This document shows positions 11,801 to 26,000 of a stretch of DNA of 64,000 nt, in pieces. Source of the DNA: Cyanoderma ruficeps. Lineage: Eukaryota; Chordata; Aves; Passeriformes; Timaliidae. The notes beneath the pieces are model-generated. The model was not told the DNA's origin. It saw only the letters and a list, made by a program, of their open reading frames with translations, and did no database searches. Position 1 is the stretch's first letter; every line of letters begins with the position of its first letter. The stretch is from contig VZDJ01007747.1 in NCBI GenBank assembly GCA_008694505.1, forward strand, positions 27,230,904 through 27,294,903. The letters are read 5' to 3'. A program made the position numbers and the translations under genes.

Positions 11801-12104
11801 AAATTGATGGACATAGATATAAAAGTTAACACACCTGCTACATAAGTGACCTCATACAGAGGTATACAGAAAAGCAGAAGCCTGAATATACTCATGAATG
11901 GACAAAACCAAAAGACTGAGGCCTGAAAATGCAAGGCGTTATGCAACAAAAAATACTTTTTGCCTTGCAAAACTTACAGTTAATATAGAACAGTCAACAA
12001 AAGAAGGCAAAACACAGAATGGAAGCTAATGCCATCCAGGGTTAAATACTAAGGCTATGCACTAAATTCACACCATCAAAATCCCCACACTCAGTGCTCA
12101 CACT
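8864..12104. other. AT-rich spacer, no gene seen
   Basis: No supported gene. It starts with A-rich DNA containing A-tract to CCCC junctions (8929-8950). A homeobox-like AT-rich block with ATTAATTAAT and TGATTAATTTG lies at 9040-9330. A more GC-rich block is at 11240-11480 and a perfect hairpin at 11573-11595. Open frames here, for example 11155-11418 plus (87 codons) and 10616-10882 minus (88 codons), show no family resemblance. Confidence 0.55.
11573..11595. other. Perfect inverted repeat (10-bp arms, 3-bp loop)
   Basis: ATTCCCAGCT at 11573-11582 is followed by TAC and then AGCTGGGAAT at 11586-11595, its exact reverse complement. The arms could form a cruciform or an RNA hairpin. It is not followed by a T run of the bacterial terminator kind, and the context is eukaryotic, so no terminator role is implied. 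Confidence 0.9.
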
Positions 12105-12535
12105 GTCCAAAGTCGACTGCATATCATCCCTACTGTCCCTTTCTCCTCTCACTTCAGCACATCCATATTGCCCTTGTACTGGGGAGCACAGGCTGGGACA
12201 CAGCACTCTAGACACATCTCAGCAGAGCTGAGCAGAAGGAAGCATCACCTCCTTCAACTCACTGGTGATATTCTGTCTAATGCAGCTAAGAAGGGTTTTG
12301 GCTGCCTTTGTTAAGAAGGCATGTTACTGGTTCATGTCCAGCTTGTCTGCCAGGATGCCCAAATATTTCTCTGCAGAGTTACTTCCCAGATGGTCAACAC
12401 TCAGCCTATTCTGGTGTTGGGGCTAATTCTCCCCAGTTGCAGGACTTGGTGTTAAACATTTTTGGGCTTCATGAGGTTCCTGCTGGCTCATTTCTCCAGC
12501 CTGTTTGTATGTAGCCTCTGAATGGCTACATAGCT
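12105..12535 (-). mobile_element. CR1 LINE internal ORF2 fragment
   Basis: Read on the plus strand, it shows the reverse complement of CR1 ORF2: GACACAGCACTCTAGACAC, the AGCAGAGCTGAGCAGAAGGA block, TCTAATGCAGCTAAGAAGGG, GTTCATGTCCAGCTTGTCTG, a GTTACTTCCCAGATGGTCAA block and CTTCATGAGGTTCCTGCTGG. In protein terms this is the stretch downstream of the polymerase FADD box. Both the 3' UTR and the upstream ORF2 are absent, so this is an internal remnant of an older insertion. It has many differences and no open frame of note. Confidence 0.8.
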
Positions 12536-15500
12536 ACCTGGCACATCAGGTTTATCTCATGTATATTAAGTCTTGGAACAAAGTTATGAATTTATTGAAG
12601 AATGTGCTTCACCGAGTTAAAGTACAGGAAAATTAGCTGGAGTTTCTTACTCTTAAGTTCTCAGTTACATATGGCAAACTTCAACACTAACTTAGGGCTT
12701 CCACCCACCTCGAAAACTACAAAAATCCAACATATCCCTGATCAATATGGAATGTAACCATGTCTTGAGTTACCATGAGTGGTGTTATTGAAATTTTCAT
12801 AAATGATGATGATACTATATTGATCTAAGATTTTTATTATGCTGTTCATAAATTGCAAAATTCTGAATTACCTCAGAATTAAAAATTTCCTGTCTATATA
12901 TTCTCCAATTTCCTGAAGAACTATTTGTAGAAGAACAAATCTGTAAAAGAAATTCACATCTCCATGACCAAGATGCATTCTGAAATAAACGTAAAAAAAA
13001 AAAAAACCTTGCCAAACTATATATACATATATGCCTTCCCAAACAAGTTTCATATATCATCATCATGAAAATGTAGAATATCAAGAGCTTGCAAGGATAA
13101 CCAGATAAGAAGATAAGAGATCCTGCTATGTTTTTTATAGCTCTAAATTCTGAAAAATACTTAACAACTTATCTAGGTACTCAACGTAGTTTTGCAATTG
13201 CCCAAGACCTAATTCAGTTTGCTTAATCCACAATTATGTGATTTAAAGCAACCATTGAAATCCTCATCTTCCTTCTCCAAATAAGTACTCCAATCATCAA
13301 CATATGGACAAGAGAGCTTGACACAGAGAGAAGAAACTGGAATTCTCCAAAAGGAATTCACATCTCTGACAATTTGACTTCTGAGAAAAAGAGAAGAATG
13401 CATCTTCCTCTCTGTCCATATATTGAAAGACTGGGTTGAAGTGTTTAATTTGAGGTGGTGAATCTTGTAGTAGATGAACAAGTCTGTGACATTCCCCGTT
13501 ATTTCCTACAGACAAACTCAGGGCAGTTTCACTTAGAATGCTGCTTTCTGTGAGTTACCTTCCTTAGCAGATAACTGCATGGAGAGAAGCTTAAACAGCT
13601 CAGACACGATAAAAGGTGTGTTCCACAGACATCAGCTCTCTAACAGGGTGGTGGATGGAATGATACACTTGTGTACACTATTGCTGGATGCTCAGCCACA
13701 TTGACACACAAATATCTCTAAAAATTATAGCTCGATAAAGCCAAATCAAGACAAGGTCGTTCATAAGGTGTCTTCAATGTCAAACTGATAAGAGCAAAAA
13801 TAAAAACACTGAACACTCAACATTTTTCATCAGATGGACTTCATCGCTGAAACTGCTGTGAAAACTAAAGGCCAGCATGTCAATAGAGTGGCAAAGACTT
13901 CCTGCAGAAATACAATGTTTGGCAGAACAGTAGTAAAACAATAAGAAAGGTAAAAGGTTTCATCAGAAGTATAAAACACGAAGTACAACAATGACTAAAG
14001 AGAACGGAAAAGGTAAAACAGATTTCACTACAAACACAAGCAGAAAACAGAGAAGAGTGTAAAAAAAGGTGACTAATATGGAGAGTTTTAGAATCAAAGG
14101 TTGAGAATGGCTAGTCTTGGGGGAGTGAGATCATGTAATAACATAGTCTTTAGAACAGCAGACTGCACTACTATAGATTATGGGTTATTCATGTTCTCAT
14201 CTGTAATGCATCTTCTGCCTATAATTACCTCCTGTAAAGCATAGTGGAAATGAGATTTGTAGGTAATTTTTGAATGGCATTACTACTGATATACATTTAC
14301 ACATACATAGAGATGACAAAGTACTTATGTTTTAAAAACAGATTGTAATGTCAAGGTTAGTAACTGGTACTCTGCATCTGGAACTAATTCATGGCCTGTA
14401 AATGATAATACAAATAAAATAGCTCCATTTCATTTTCCCATTCCAATACAACTGCAATCAACACACAGACCCTCAAGATATATAAGTTGCACACATTTGA
14501 AATGAAAATCTCTCTTCTAAATGTTGTACAGGTATATTTGTATCAAGTCCACTAATCCTTGTCACAACCACAGGAGAAAAAAAAGCCACACTAAGCCTCA
14601 TGCTTTCCATAGCTTCCACTTTCAAAGGAAAGGAGAAAAAGTCTTACACAAAATACCAATTCCCAACACAAAATGACTCTCGTTACCCTTCCATGAAACA
14701 TGCTTAATGTTTGCTCTTACTATTCATGGAACATTCTTTACTAAAGAAGGACTTGTTCTTTGCCAGACAACTTCTTTATTAAAACCAGCAATGGTGTTAT
14801 CATGCTTACAGCAGAATAGAAGAGATGCCATTTTTCTTTGTCATGCCAAAAGAAGACAAATAATCAATCATGTTGCAATTAACAGAGAAATACAATTATC
14901 ATTATCAAGCTTTCTGGTCTTGTATCTCATAAATTAGATGGAAACCACACAGGAGAAAAATGTTAATAGTTCAACAGCTCTACCAGACAAGGCTTGGATG
15001 TTACTTTGGTATCCCAAAGTATGAATATTTACAAAGCTGACAGATCCAGTATCCCAAATGGGAGGAGTCCTGATAATCAGGAAGACTGGTGGCTCAGCAA
15101 AGGTAACTCATAGTAACCTTTTAAATTAGCTTTGATATTTCTTTTTTTTTCTTTTTATATCCTGATGAGCCACTCACATTACCACAGATAACCAAACCTT
15201 GTTTCACAAACAGGAGTGTAGTTGCTCAGCCTCGTTAAGTATTAATTTAGTCATTCATTCATTTATCAGAACCATTTTAAACTAGGGGGAAAGTATAAGA
15301 ATTTTAAAAATATTTTCTTTTCTTAAGCACATTCTTAATCCTGAGGTTTTGTTCAGTTACTGTATTGCAAAAACTATGTGCAAGTTGAGACCAATCATAT
15401 CTTAAAGGTATTAAGTCTCAAATTATATAAGCATATGTGCCATGTAACATTTGCAAAATCTTCTCTCAGTAGGTGTTTTGACTTCTTCTTTTCAGTGCTT

Positions 15501-18500
15501 ACATGCACAACTAATAGTACACAAGCAAACCAATACATAAGCAAAGCCTAAATTATGTTTTTAGGCTGTTGCTTGCATTTTAAAACACAGTTGGTGACAG
15601 TTCAATGGTGACTTCAGTTAGCATAATTCTCTTACTATCATTCTATGGATTCTGTAAGAGAAGGGATTTTTGAGCAGCCTACAGCACACTGAGGAATGTG
15701 GTTTTCTATCCACCTGTCAAGAATTTGTGACCACAGTACTTAGCACTGACTGTGTTTTGACATGCTAAGCATGATCATCCTTCTTAAAAATGAGAAGAAT
15801 TTCTGAGGAGTATCCTGGTTTCAGCAAACTGCCATGTTATGGAAAAGTGAGTCACAGCATTGTAATCTGGCCACTGCAATTTCTATCAGGATTCAAAGAC
15901 CTGCTTTCTGATAGCATCGTTGATCATTCTCAAAGAACACCTCTCAAGCAAATCAGAAACACAGTTTTGTGTATAGTATGTATCATAACAACTGCTGAAG
16001 GATAAACACTGGCAGATTCATTAGTCAAAATTTTCATGTCCTTTTTTGACATGTCTAAGTAGAACAGAGTAACCTTGTGCAACAAATAGGGCTTTGCTTC
16101 CAGAACCCATATATTTTGATGAAATCCATTGCATATGAATCCTCTTAGAGGCACTGTTGCTCAATATTTTTTCTGATACTTCTTTCCTGCCTAATAAAAT
16201 TGCTTCAGTATATTTGAACACATTGGCCTACAGGTACCCTGGAATATCCTCTAAATGACAAGTGTCAGTACTTAGGAAATCTCTGGAAAGAAATTTTAAC
16301 CCTAGGTGTGATTTTTAGAGGTTATGGGGTTTTTTTCTTTCTTTCTTTCTTTTGTTCTTTTTGTTCTGTAGGAAGGAATTAGACCCTTGCATCATTAAAT
16401 ACAGACAGTAAACCAGTATCAAAGTTTTATCCAAAGAGGTATCTGTATTACATTTCAGGAGGGAAAGCAATCTTTAGAGGGCAAGTATTTAGTAGTCTCT
16501 AAGGAAATCAGGTTTATAAGCAACATCCCAGACTGGCTGTCTTAAAAACAGAACCTCCAAAACAAGTGGCCATTCCCAAAAAAATTTTATGTGATCTTTT
16601 TTGGTAGGCAACACTTGTCTAGTGAAACTTGGACATGTGTAAATTGCATTTCTGGAAACAGTTTAACAAAAATCTAACTCTGTTTCCAACCTAAATTTTT
16701 ATTTTCTGTGAAAATCGATAGTTTGAATTCAAAACTGTATCTTTTGTTATTTGGGCTCTAGAGAAGAACTGAAAAAATATAGTGTTTAGTCAGCACTTCT
16801 TATTTCCACAGCCTTTGAGTTCCATTCTAAAACACTCTGGCAAGGGGAATAAAGATTCACAGGTCTTTCACTGAAAAATATTGCCTCTCCTATGGGACAC
16901 ATAATGGGACAATTCTTCAAATCTCATTTTGTGGCACACACAAAATATTAGCACACTAATGTTAAGTATCCTCTAGTTGAGAAGGAAAGGGGAAAGCATT
17001 CTGGAAAAGTTGCTGATTTTGTCACATAGACAGTACTCAAACTTGTTTACACTCTAAGGAATCGAGTGTAGAAAATGTCTTGGTTTTTATAAATTGCAGC
17101 ATAGGCTTCCAATATAAAAGGAATCTAAGAGGAGAAAAAGATAGAGAAATAAATTTCCCTTTAATCCAGTACATCCCAGTCCACCATTTTCTTATATGCA
17201 AGAAAATAGGTGGCATACCATATACCACAATTGCTTATATCCTTGCTTGTAATTTTAAAGTGCATTGGAAATTCTTGTTTGCACTAGTATTTTCAGAAAT
17301 ATCATCTTCACTACCCTGAAAGTGGTTTTGTGTGTGTAGATCTCAGTACAGGAAAGTACATCATGGAAACATGAGACATTGGCTACTTTGCACACAAAAG
17401 TCCAAGTACTCAATAGCTAGAAACTCACATAGTTATAGCTCAACACTTAAAGTAGTGAAAAAACACAATATTCTTTCATCTGTGTTTTGCTGGGAGGGAA
17501 TCCTACTACTGAAGAGCCTAATCCCTGTAAAGAGATAAAACCTGCAACTTTTTAACAGAAGCATTTACTTCTTGTAGCACAGGCATTCAGGCTCTTAAAG
17601 GAGTTCAAGATTGAAGTCTCAGTAATATCCTTTGAATTTCTTATCAGCGAATTCAGTAGCTGACTGACTGTTGTCTGCTAATTGCTCAAGAATTCATTCT
17701 TACTCATCTATATTATGCATTGCAAAGGAGGCTGAGAAGTTCAATGTAGGACTGTGAATACAGTGACAAATTCTCTAAAGGTTTACACAACACAGTAATT
17801 TCCTAGTTTCAGTCCAAATTGCTTGAAACCTTCCCAGGTACATATCTTCTGTTCCCCCTTTGCCTTTATTATTCCAGCAGTATAATGTTTGTTTTCAGAA
17901 CATGGACTGGAGTTGCAGTGATTTAAATCTACGGACATTTCACTTGCGTTTCTTTCTGATAACTTTTTTTTCATATAGAAAGGTGAGTTTAAACCATATG
18001 GTGATCCCAGGACTGACGGCTGCAAGGGATACTTAATATATGCAACACCAGCAAAACACAAAAAATTCTGGAGTACACACAAACAGAAAACCATCCACCA
18101 AACTATTGTAGTTGAAATATTATCAATACCTAGTATGGACTTATAATTCTTACATTATTAAAATAAATATGAAAATTATAAAATTCTAAAAAGAGTCAGT
18201 GTACTGCATCAAAATAGACTTAAAGCATGGTACTCAGTAGAAATGACTAGGTGTAAGCAGGCAAATTTGCAGATTGTCAGGTTTTATTAGCTTGGTTCTC
18301 ATGCTGTAGTAAGGCAGCAAGGCTATTTTAGACTGAATTTGATCTTGAAAGCATCATGACTGCATTTGTACAATGCTGAATCCAACCTAATCATTCTGGC
18401 AACACAAGAGCAAGTTGATGTCATGTGCAGCATAGTTCTCTACAAACCAGTTTATCTACTCACTATTAATAAAAAGTCAGCTGTTTTAGGAATAATAAAA

Positions 18501-19575
18501 AGCTGTAGGTTGACCATAACTTGAACTAATTCTTTTGGTAAATTACATTCTTACATGTCATATTTATTGAAAAATACAGAAGAAAATAAGCTGAAGTGGG
18601 AAATTACAGCATCTCTTAGTTTACTACAGACATCTTTCCCAAGATGAGCACTGTTGATTTTCTTTTCTGAGGGAAAAACTACCTAACAGTAAAAGAAAAT
18701 AGATGTTATCTTTTTAGACAATATTTAATTAAGGACTTGAATATGTCTGTCTGCATTTTTTGTGCTTCTGCATTCTTTTATGCTTCTGTACTGCTACACA
18801 GAAGAAAGAAAAAAGGGCTAGGCTTCTTATTTGTGTGCTATTCTAATACTCCTCACACAAGCAATTTGTTTTAAGAGACACACTATTTGTAGCTTGACTA
18901 CCACATTACAGTTGTGTGAAGAAAATTGCAACACACAAACCTCCTTAACCTCTATTAGTCTTCAGCTGTATGGAATGCATTTTAACCTGTCAGATCTTGT
19001 GTTCCACTGCTCTAAGATCAAGCCATATGTAATATTCATCAGCTTAAATAATGTCAGAGACAAACACTATTCACAGCAACTTCCTCAAAGACTGAAACAA
19101 GTAACTGGTGTGGAGTATTATAATTCCATTTGTTATCTATCTCAGCAATAGAGAGAGTTCATTATTGGACAAATTAGCTTCTAAGTTACTGATGCTGATC
19201 CATATATAACTGGAAGCAACAGAAGTTTTCCTGGTTTTTTTTTTGCTGTGCTTTTACATACATAACTGTTTGGAATTGGTAAAAATTATGTATTTCAGGA
19301 GAAAAAAATTCCATATATATTTGTTTCTATCATATTTACCACAAGCTATACAAAATCAGGTCAGTCTTGTAAATGAAAATGAGGAGACAACTTCCTTTAC
19401 CATCTCAAAAGTCTCTAATGACAACTCACATGTTTTATGAAGTTAGTGGTTCTGCTAAAACCATTGTTTTGAACAAACAACACATAGACACTGTAGGTAC
19501 ACACTGTAGTATTTTCAGGCAGTTAAATTAAAAATGGTAACACACCAGAATAAAGTGCATAGTTTTCCTTCATAT
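12536..19575. other. AT-rich spacer, no gene seen
   Basis: About 7 kb without a supported gene or transposon. A pyrimidine-rich TTTC tract follows GGGG at 16326-16350. The longest open frames (18831-19151 plus, 106 codons; 17783-18094 minus, 103 codons) are rich in residues expected from AT-rich non-coding DNA and match no family I know. Confidence 0.6.
16326..16351. repeat. GGGG-T run followed by TTTC repeats
   Basis: A G4 run is followed by eight T and then three TTTC-type units. This is one of several G-tract to T-tract (or A-tract to C-tract) junctions in the window. Confidence 0.75.
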
Positions 19576-19643
19576 AAAACAACAAACAAACAAACAACCC
19601 CCTGAAAACCCAAACAAAACAAATAGCCTTAAACAAACAAACA
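19576..19643. repeat. A-rich CAAA-type simple repeat
   Basis: CAAA or AAAC units, partly interrupted by ACCCCCTGAAAACCC. It is an imperfect low-complexity tract. The 116-codon minus frame that overlaps it (19523-19873) is not considered real. Confidence 0.85.
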
Positions 19644-22600
19644 ATGCTACTTAGTTTTGAAGGACAAAAAGAAAACTTATCTTGCCTTTGTAGATGGCAT
19701 AACCTGATACAAGAATGAAAAGCAGGGACTTCTGTACTGGTACAACAGCTGTGTTTCCTTTGATCAGGTAAGAAATTCTGTCTCCAAATAAATTCATAAA
19801 TGCTCTGCTGATCTACAAGATTTATACACAAGGTCAATGCAAATTCATCTTGAATTATTCTCCCGGCTAACAACTGATGTTATATCCCTCAGTTAGCTGG
19901 AGTTAGGGCGAGGATGTAGGAATGGTGCCAATAAGCCATGGTGGCTAGTATAAGCTTGGAAGGTAAGAAGCAAAAAATTCTAAGAAGGTACAACATTTTT
20001 TAAGTCACTGTAAGAAGAAAATCTTGTGTGATTACCTGTATAAAGTCTCATGTCAAAGTAAAATACACTCATAATTAATCCTACAAAAGCTGCTAAAAAC
20101 TACATTCTAAAGCATTCCTAATTTTTTTAACTGTTGTCTGCCTAGAAAATGTTTTTTCACCTCTATTACACTTCTACTGCAAAACAGCTAAGAAATTGAA
20201 TTTTCACAATTAACTAAATTAAAACTTAGTAGCTATCTGATTACATCAATCCTACTTTTCTTACTTCATTCTTATTAAATATTTACTATCTGCTTCTGGA
20301 ATTTTACACTGCAATGACTGCCATTTCCCTGAGCCTCTCACTGTTTTGTACCATACATGAGGTTGGAAGGAAGCAGGAAAGGCTAGTATTTCTTTTGCTC
20401 CCTCTACAAATTTTCTCAACAATTTCAGAGACACAATACTCTCTCAATTTTGTAAACAGGATACAAGCTCTATGTACCATATAGGTTATGTATCTCACCT
20501 CATTCTTCTTATAAAATGAAGGAATACACTGAGTGTTGAAAGCTATCCATAACTGAAAATCAGTTTGTGTAAAATACAAAATAGATTCTCATCACTGTGA
20601 AAGACTGATTTTATTACAGATAATTGTTAATACCTTCTAGTCATATTTGCAATACTATATGCTCTGGAATTTTTATATCTTACTTTAGTCACAGGAGGTG
20701 ACTTAAATGGTGATGAAGGAAGGTACTTAAATGGGCTATAACCACACTGTAGAAGTAAGGTGAAGATTTAAATAGACATCTTCAAATTATTTTTCTGGTA
20801 AAATGTGACCTAAAACAAACTAAATCTACACACAGTTCTTCAGCTTTGAATTTCCTAGCCACTTAAGAAATAAAGCATGAATATTCCTTTGTGCTAAAAC
20901 TGTTAGCATATGTAACTTTCAAGATAGAGTTCTATTTTATTTTTTACTGAAATCTATTGAAGGGGCTGCATAGTGAGTATCTTTATCAAGACAACAATAC
21001 TAGTTGACTATATTCAGTCTGATTTTGCAGCTCCATTGGCATTAAATATTTACCTTGCTCTTCTGAAAATTCAACATTTTAATGAACACTTTCATCTTTT
21101 CCCTGACAACGCCCACTGTCTTACATCACAAAGTTTGAAAGTAGTAGCAAAGGTTAGTGTTTTCCCCATCACATTATATTCATATAATTACGTTCATATC
21201 AGATAAGCTGGTGCAGAAACGGTAGTTTAATATAATTAGGTCTCAAGTGATTTTAAAGCACATGCAAAATTCCCAAAGAGAAGCAAAATAACACAATGAC
21301 AGATTAAACAATACTTTTTCACAATTTTAAAATGCATACCAGGATTCTTTCTTCAAAGAAGTTTCAGATTTGATCATTTCAACATAGTCATTATGAAGGA
21401 ACAACCAGGTGTAACAACCCCTTTTACTCTCTGGAGTAGAAACCCTGTGGCAGATTCAGTTTCAAAGAGGCTTCTACATTCCTGAGGTAGGTGAGAGGGG
21501 AGCAGATGTGAAGCAAGCTGCCTGAGCAAATGCCACCTCTCACATTATGCACAACCTAGCTACTCACAAAATGTTAGTTCAGACTACACCTAGATTTTTT
21601 TGTAAATTTTCTTCCTGAACCAGAGAGTTAGAGGTGATTTGCACAGATGGAGACCAAGAAATAGAACACAGCTCAAGTTATGACCTTAAACAAAGCTGGT
21701 TGAAGCTTTCAAAACCCAATGAAAAAATAACCAAAACAAGCAGAACTGGAATTTCAGAACAAATATCACAGAGAAATAATAGAACTCATCATTACATGAA
21801 AATACTGTGTGTGGGAAGAGACAAAAGGTAGCCTATAACGCAGGGGGTTCTGCTTTAATTTTTTGTTTTCTTGCACTGGGGCAGTAAAACATGTACAAAC
21901 AAATACACATTCCAGATGGCTAAGGCAAGCATACTCGTTCCTAACAGATTCAAGATATTGTTTAGTACCAACTTCACTCTTGTGGAAGCAGAATTATCCC
22001 TGCAATACTGCTAAGGTCAGTGAAAACATGAGGTGCCTGCTGTGCAAGTATCACTGCACAATCGGAATGGCCCAAGAGATGCACTCCAGGTAAGTGTCCC
22101 TGCTCACATTAAGCCATCTCTGTTGATAAATTGTGCTTGTGTAGACATTAGGAGGACCATAACTGAAGCACAATTACATGGAAATTGAGCAATAATCTAG
22201 CATAACTAATTCTTACACAGACAACATACACATCGTAGTTTTGTCAAATCTTGCCATCTGTTGCATATGTTGTAAGAAGATAAATAAAAAATAAGAGAGC
22301 TGATTTTTTCCCTTACAATGATCAAACTCTTCTGAATTCTTTCATCTCCTTTCAAATTGTAAAACATAGAAGTTCATTGATTTTAGGCCGTTTTGCAAGT
22401 TTCTGACAGCCAAGAAAAATGAAAAGAAGAAAAGGAAAATATTATCATCTGAATGTATGCCAAGTATTTGAAAACAATTAAACAAAATAAAATGCCTCTT
22501 TTCTTCTATTTTTTCCCCAAATCTGTTTCAAACCACACTATATTAAGAAACAAGTACAATGTAAAACTGTTAGCAACATTTATTTGGTGGCAGAAAAATC

Positions 22601-25600
22601 TTTTTAGTAAGCAGTCAAATACAAGAAAAGAAGTAAGTTATCAAGGGTCCCATATTAAAGAAAAAAAAAGAACAGCAATGTCTTTATATCCTTTTCATTA
22701 TCTTTTTTTTAATCACTGTCAATAAGGAGTCACTTTAGGCTAACCTAAAATTAAACACCAAATCTATTTGCAGCTTTATACAAAATGAAATGGAAGAATC
22801 ATGTTGCCATGGTTTTCCTCTACCTTGGAATTACTTCAAAATCCTTCACTAAACATATAAATATTTCTATAATATTTGTTCATATGTGCATATGTATGTA
22901 TGTGTACACACAAATACATACACAAACATATTAAAACATATTAAAAGTCATTATTATGAATGCAGGTGGCTTAATGTAACAGATGTAGGAAGAAGTTTTT
23001 CCTTTACCTTTTCCTTCCAGCAGACCCCTTGGAAAACCAAACCAGGTAAGGGAATAAAATAACAAAATAAAATAAAATATTACTTTTGTGTAGAAGTAAT
23101 GGGTTAGGGTTTTAAGCAGAGGATTCAGGAATGAGATGTTGAGGCTGCCACAAATCTGTCTTTCTCTACACCATCTCATTACTTAATAAATAGCTAAAGA
23201 GCAAATAGAATTAGAATTACAAACTGAGAAACAGCATTATTGTACCAATGAGTATCTGAACAGCTTCCTCACCATTCACAATTCTGCACTTGCCACACTG
23301 GGATAGGTGAGTCAGTATAGTAGTTTTTAGGTCTCATAGTCTGGCAGTAGTCACAGGCAAGCATATCTATTTACAGAAACAGATTATATGCACAGTGTCT
23401 GGTTTTTGGTGCCTACTTTTCAAGTAACTGATCAGTGAAAAGCTGTAAATAAAGCCATCTGCTGATGCCAATACTTTTTCTGAACCAGGTAACTTTTGTC
23501 TGCATTAACTGTTGCTCATTTCTGACCAAAGTAATTTTTCAAGGGGATCAAGGCGGTTAGGCTGGGAAACTCAACAAGTTTTGGCTTCCAGTTTCCTTTA
23601 CAAAGAGCAAGAACCTTTTTTGGGCAAGGTAATCCATCATGACATTTTCATTTACAACTAGCTAAACAAGCTATTTATTAAGTGTACAGTGTTAAATTTT
23701 ATAGGCCTTGGTTTCATGAGGAGCTTAAAGGCAGACTCAGTCTCTGCAGCCTCGTGTGAAAACAGCCACATTGTTGTCTGAAACAACTGGTGGCTCTAGT
23801 TAATTTTAACAGATTTATGGCATATTATAATGCAGCTGCACTCCTGTTACATCAGAATGGCATTTTCAATTATGCTAAACCATTGATCAACTTTAGTTTT
23901 TGAAAGAAAATGGTTTCTTCTAGGAGTAAACAAGATTTTTATACAAGAGAGAACATTTAATGTCAACCTTTAGGAAAAGTTGATATTTCTAACACCATCT
24001 CTTAGTAATAACATGGATAGGGTTTCCCAGCAACCTTTTCCTAACCAGACTCGAGGACTGTGTACCTGAGGGATCTTGAAGGTTAGGGTAGCTTCTGTTT
24101 AAACCTACACATTACACTTGTCTGTCTACACAGATATTAAAGCCTGCTATATATGGAATACCACAAAACTTGAAACAGAAAGCCGTTAACACTCAGAGTT
24201 TTTTAAAGTCATACCAGCTGTAGCCTCAGCCGACAGGTTAGTAGGCACAATCTACACAGCATGACACCTTTATACAAAAGGCCCTGAGAGCACAAATGGT
24301 TACATGCAATACACTGTTGTTTATACACACATATTTTTACACAAAAAGATATCCAAATAAAGGCTTCTCCGACAGAAAAGTATCTAGTTAAACTGCTGTT
24401 CTGAGACAGTGGGCAAAACCACAAGCACATGCACCCTATTTCAGTGACCAATGCTGTTATAGCAATTTCTAATTCAATATTACCCCACTTATCACCTTCT
24501 AATATCTTAGTGTTATCTTTCTACTAGGTCAGCAATGACTTAAAGTGAAAAGAAGCTATGGTTCTCAGCAAAGGAATAATGCAGTACTTTCTTTTCAAAG
24601 AAAACAGAATCTTCCTGTAATATCTCCGCAAGGATTAATGTGTGTGTGCAATACGTATTTTACTTCATAGCATTTTTGTTGTGCCAGCAAAGCTGCCCTT
24701 AAAATATATTTTACTAAGAAATACCTTCAAGGCATTGAGTTCCTTGTGGTATAATTCATACACTTCAAAAGAATTATGTACAGGATGGATGCGGTCCACA
24801 GTATCTGCTACTGGCATTGTTTACCTCCAGGTGGAATTGAATTCCCTGAACTCTGAAGAGCAACATAACAGTAATGTAACATATGTGCAATCAGGTCATT
24901 TGGTCTCTACCTGCTCTTTAAAAGATAATTCATCGGGAGTTTATTTTTAAAAACCCTTAAAGTTACTAGGTGCATAAATTAGTTGTATTTTTCTGTGCTA
25001 AAAATACATGAATTTCGATAGTTTTGAAAAACAAAACCAAAAATCCCTGCTTTTATGTTGTCTCACTGTTTTATCATTTCAGCTCTTATATTTTCCTGTT
25101 TGTTATTTTCTAATACACCTCAATGGGTGCAAATACATCAAAATATAGTATTTTAACATTTGCTATTCTTACCAAGAATTTAAAAATATTTTGGATGCTT
25201 TCATATATTCTTCCTAAACATTCTATTATACCTATATCTACTTTTCCCAGAAGACAGCAGAACTTACACATTGCTAGAACCACATGACTGCAGCAGTAAT
25301 TTTCCAAGGATCAGGAAAATAATAACTTTTAAAATACATGCTGATGGTTCTTGCTAGTGTTACCTTTTTTTTAATTACAATACATTTCTAAACTCAGGAG
25401 TTCAGGAAAAAAGAGGCTGCATCAAGAATTTAATACAATTCTCATTTCTATTTTTAATTCTATAAATTAGGAAGGTGTCGTTGCCAGGGATTTTTTATCC
25501 TACTGGGAGCCTTATTGCATTGAGTCATCCCTACAGAAAATCACACAAATACAGATAGAGGGAAAGGGAGGAGACAGGACTTTTCAAGTACGACTGGCAG

Positions 25601-26000
25601 TGAAATTAACCCATCTAGAAGCAGAAAGTATTAGTCTACCACAGTTGTAACAAGGAATTTCCCCCTGAAACTACCTGAAGGTAATAAATAAGAACCGTTT
25701 CAAACTGAAGCAAAGGAGAATGATTGAATAGAAATTTTTGGGCATTCCTAAAAAAACTATTTCAAAGGGAATGGGGAGGTAAGAAAAAGTGGGAGGGTTG
25801 TAAACTGTTTCTCGGGTAATACAGAGGGAGACTACCATTTGTTAGAACAGGAAAAAAAACCAACAAAGTTTAGTTTGCAACAGAATTATCTGAACCTTTT
25901 CAGAAACACTGAGTAGGTCAGATTATAAATCTTCATTTGAAAATAAGGTTCTTGGTCTTGTTGTTGTTTAATGATTTACTTCCCTCAAGTATGGGTTCTC
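19644..26000. other. AT-rich spacer, no gene seen
   Basis: About 6.4 kb without a supported gene or transposon. It includes a TATG/ACAC tract at 22881-22933. The 23450-23890 stretch looks less repetitive and more complex than its surroundings and could be a conserved non-coding element, but this cannot be shown from one sequence. Confidence 0.55.
22881..22933. repeat. TATG / ACAC compound simple repeat
   Basis: CATATGTGCATATGTATGTA is followed by TGTG, ACACACA and CATACACA units. This alternating purine-pyrimidine tract may adopt non-B DNA forms; no function is indicated. Confidence 0.75.

Noticed and set aside
18831..19151. 106-codon plus-strand open frame
   Set aside because: No family resemblance and no convincing splice or promoter context.
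19523..19873. 116-codon minus-strand open frame
   Set aside because: It includes the translation of a CAAA simple repeat at its end, has no recognisable domain, and cysteine/phenylalanine-rich composition is expected from AT-rich non-coding DNA.
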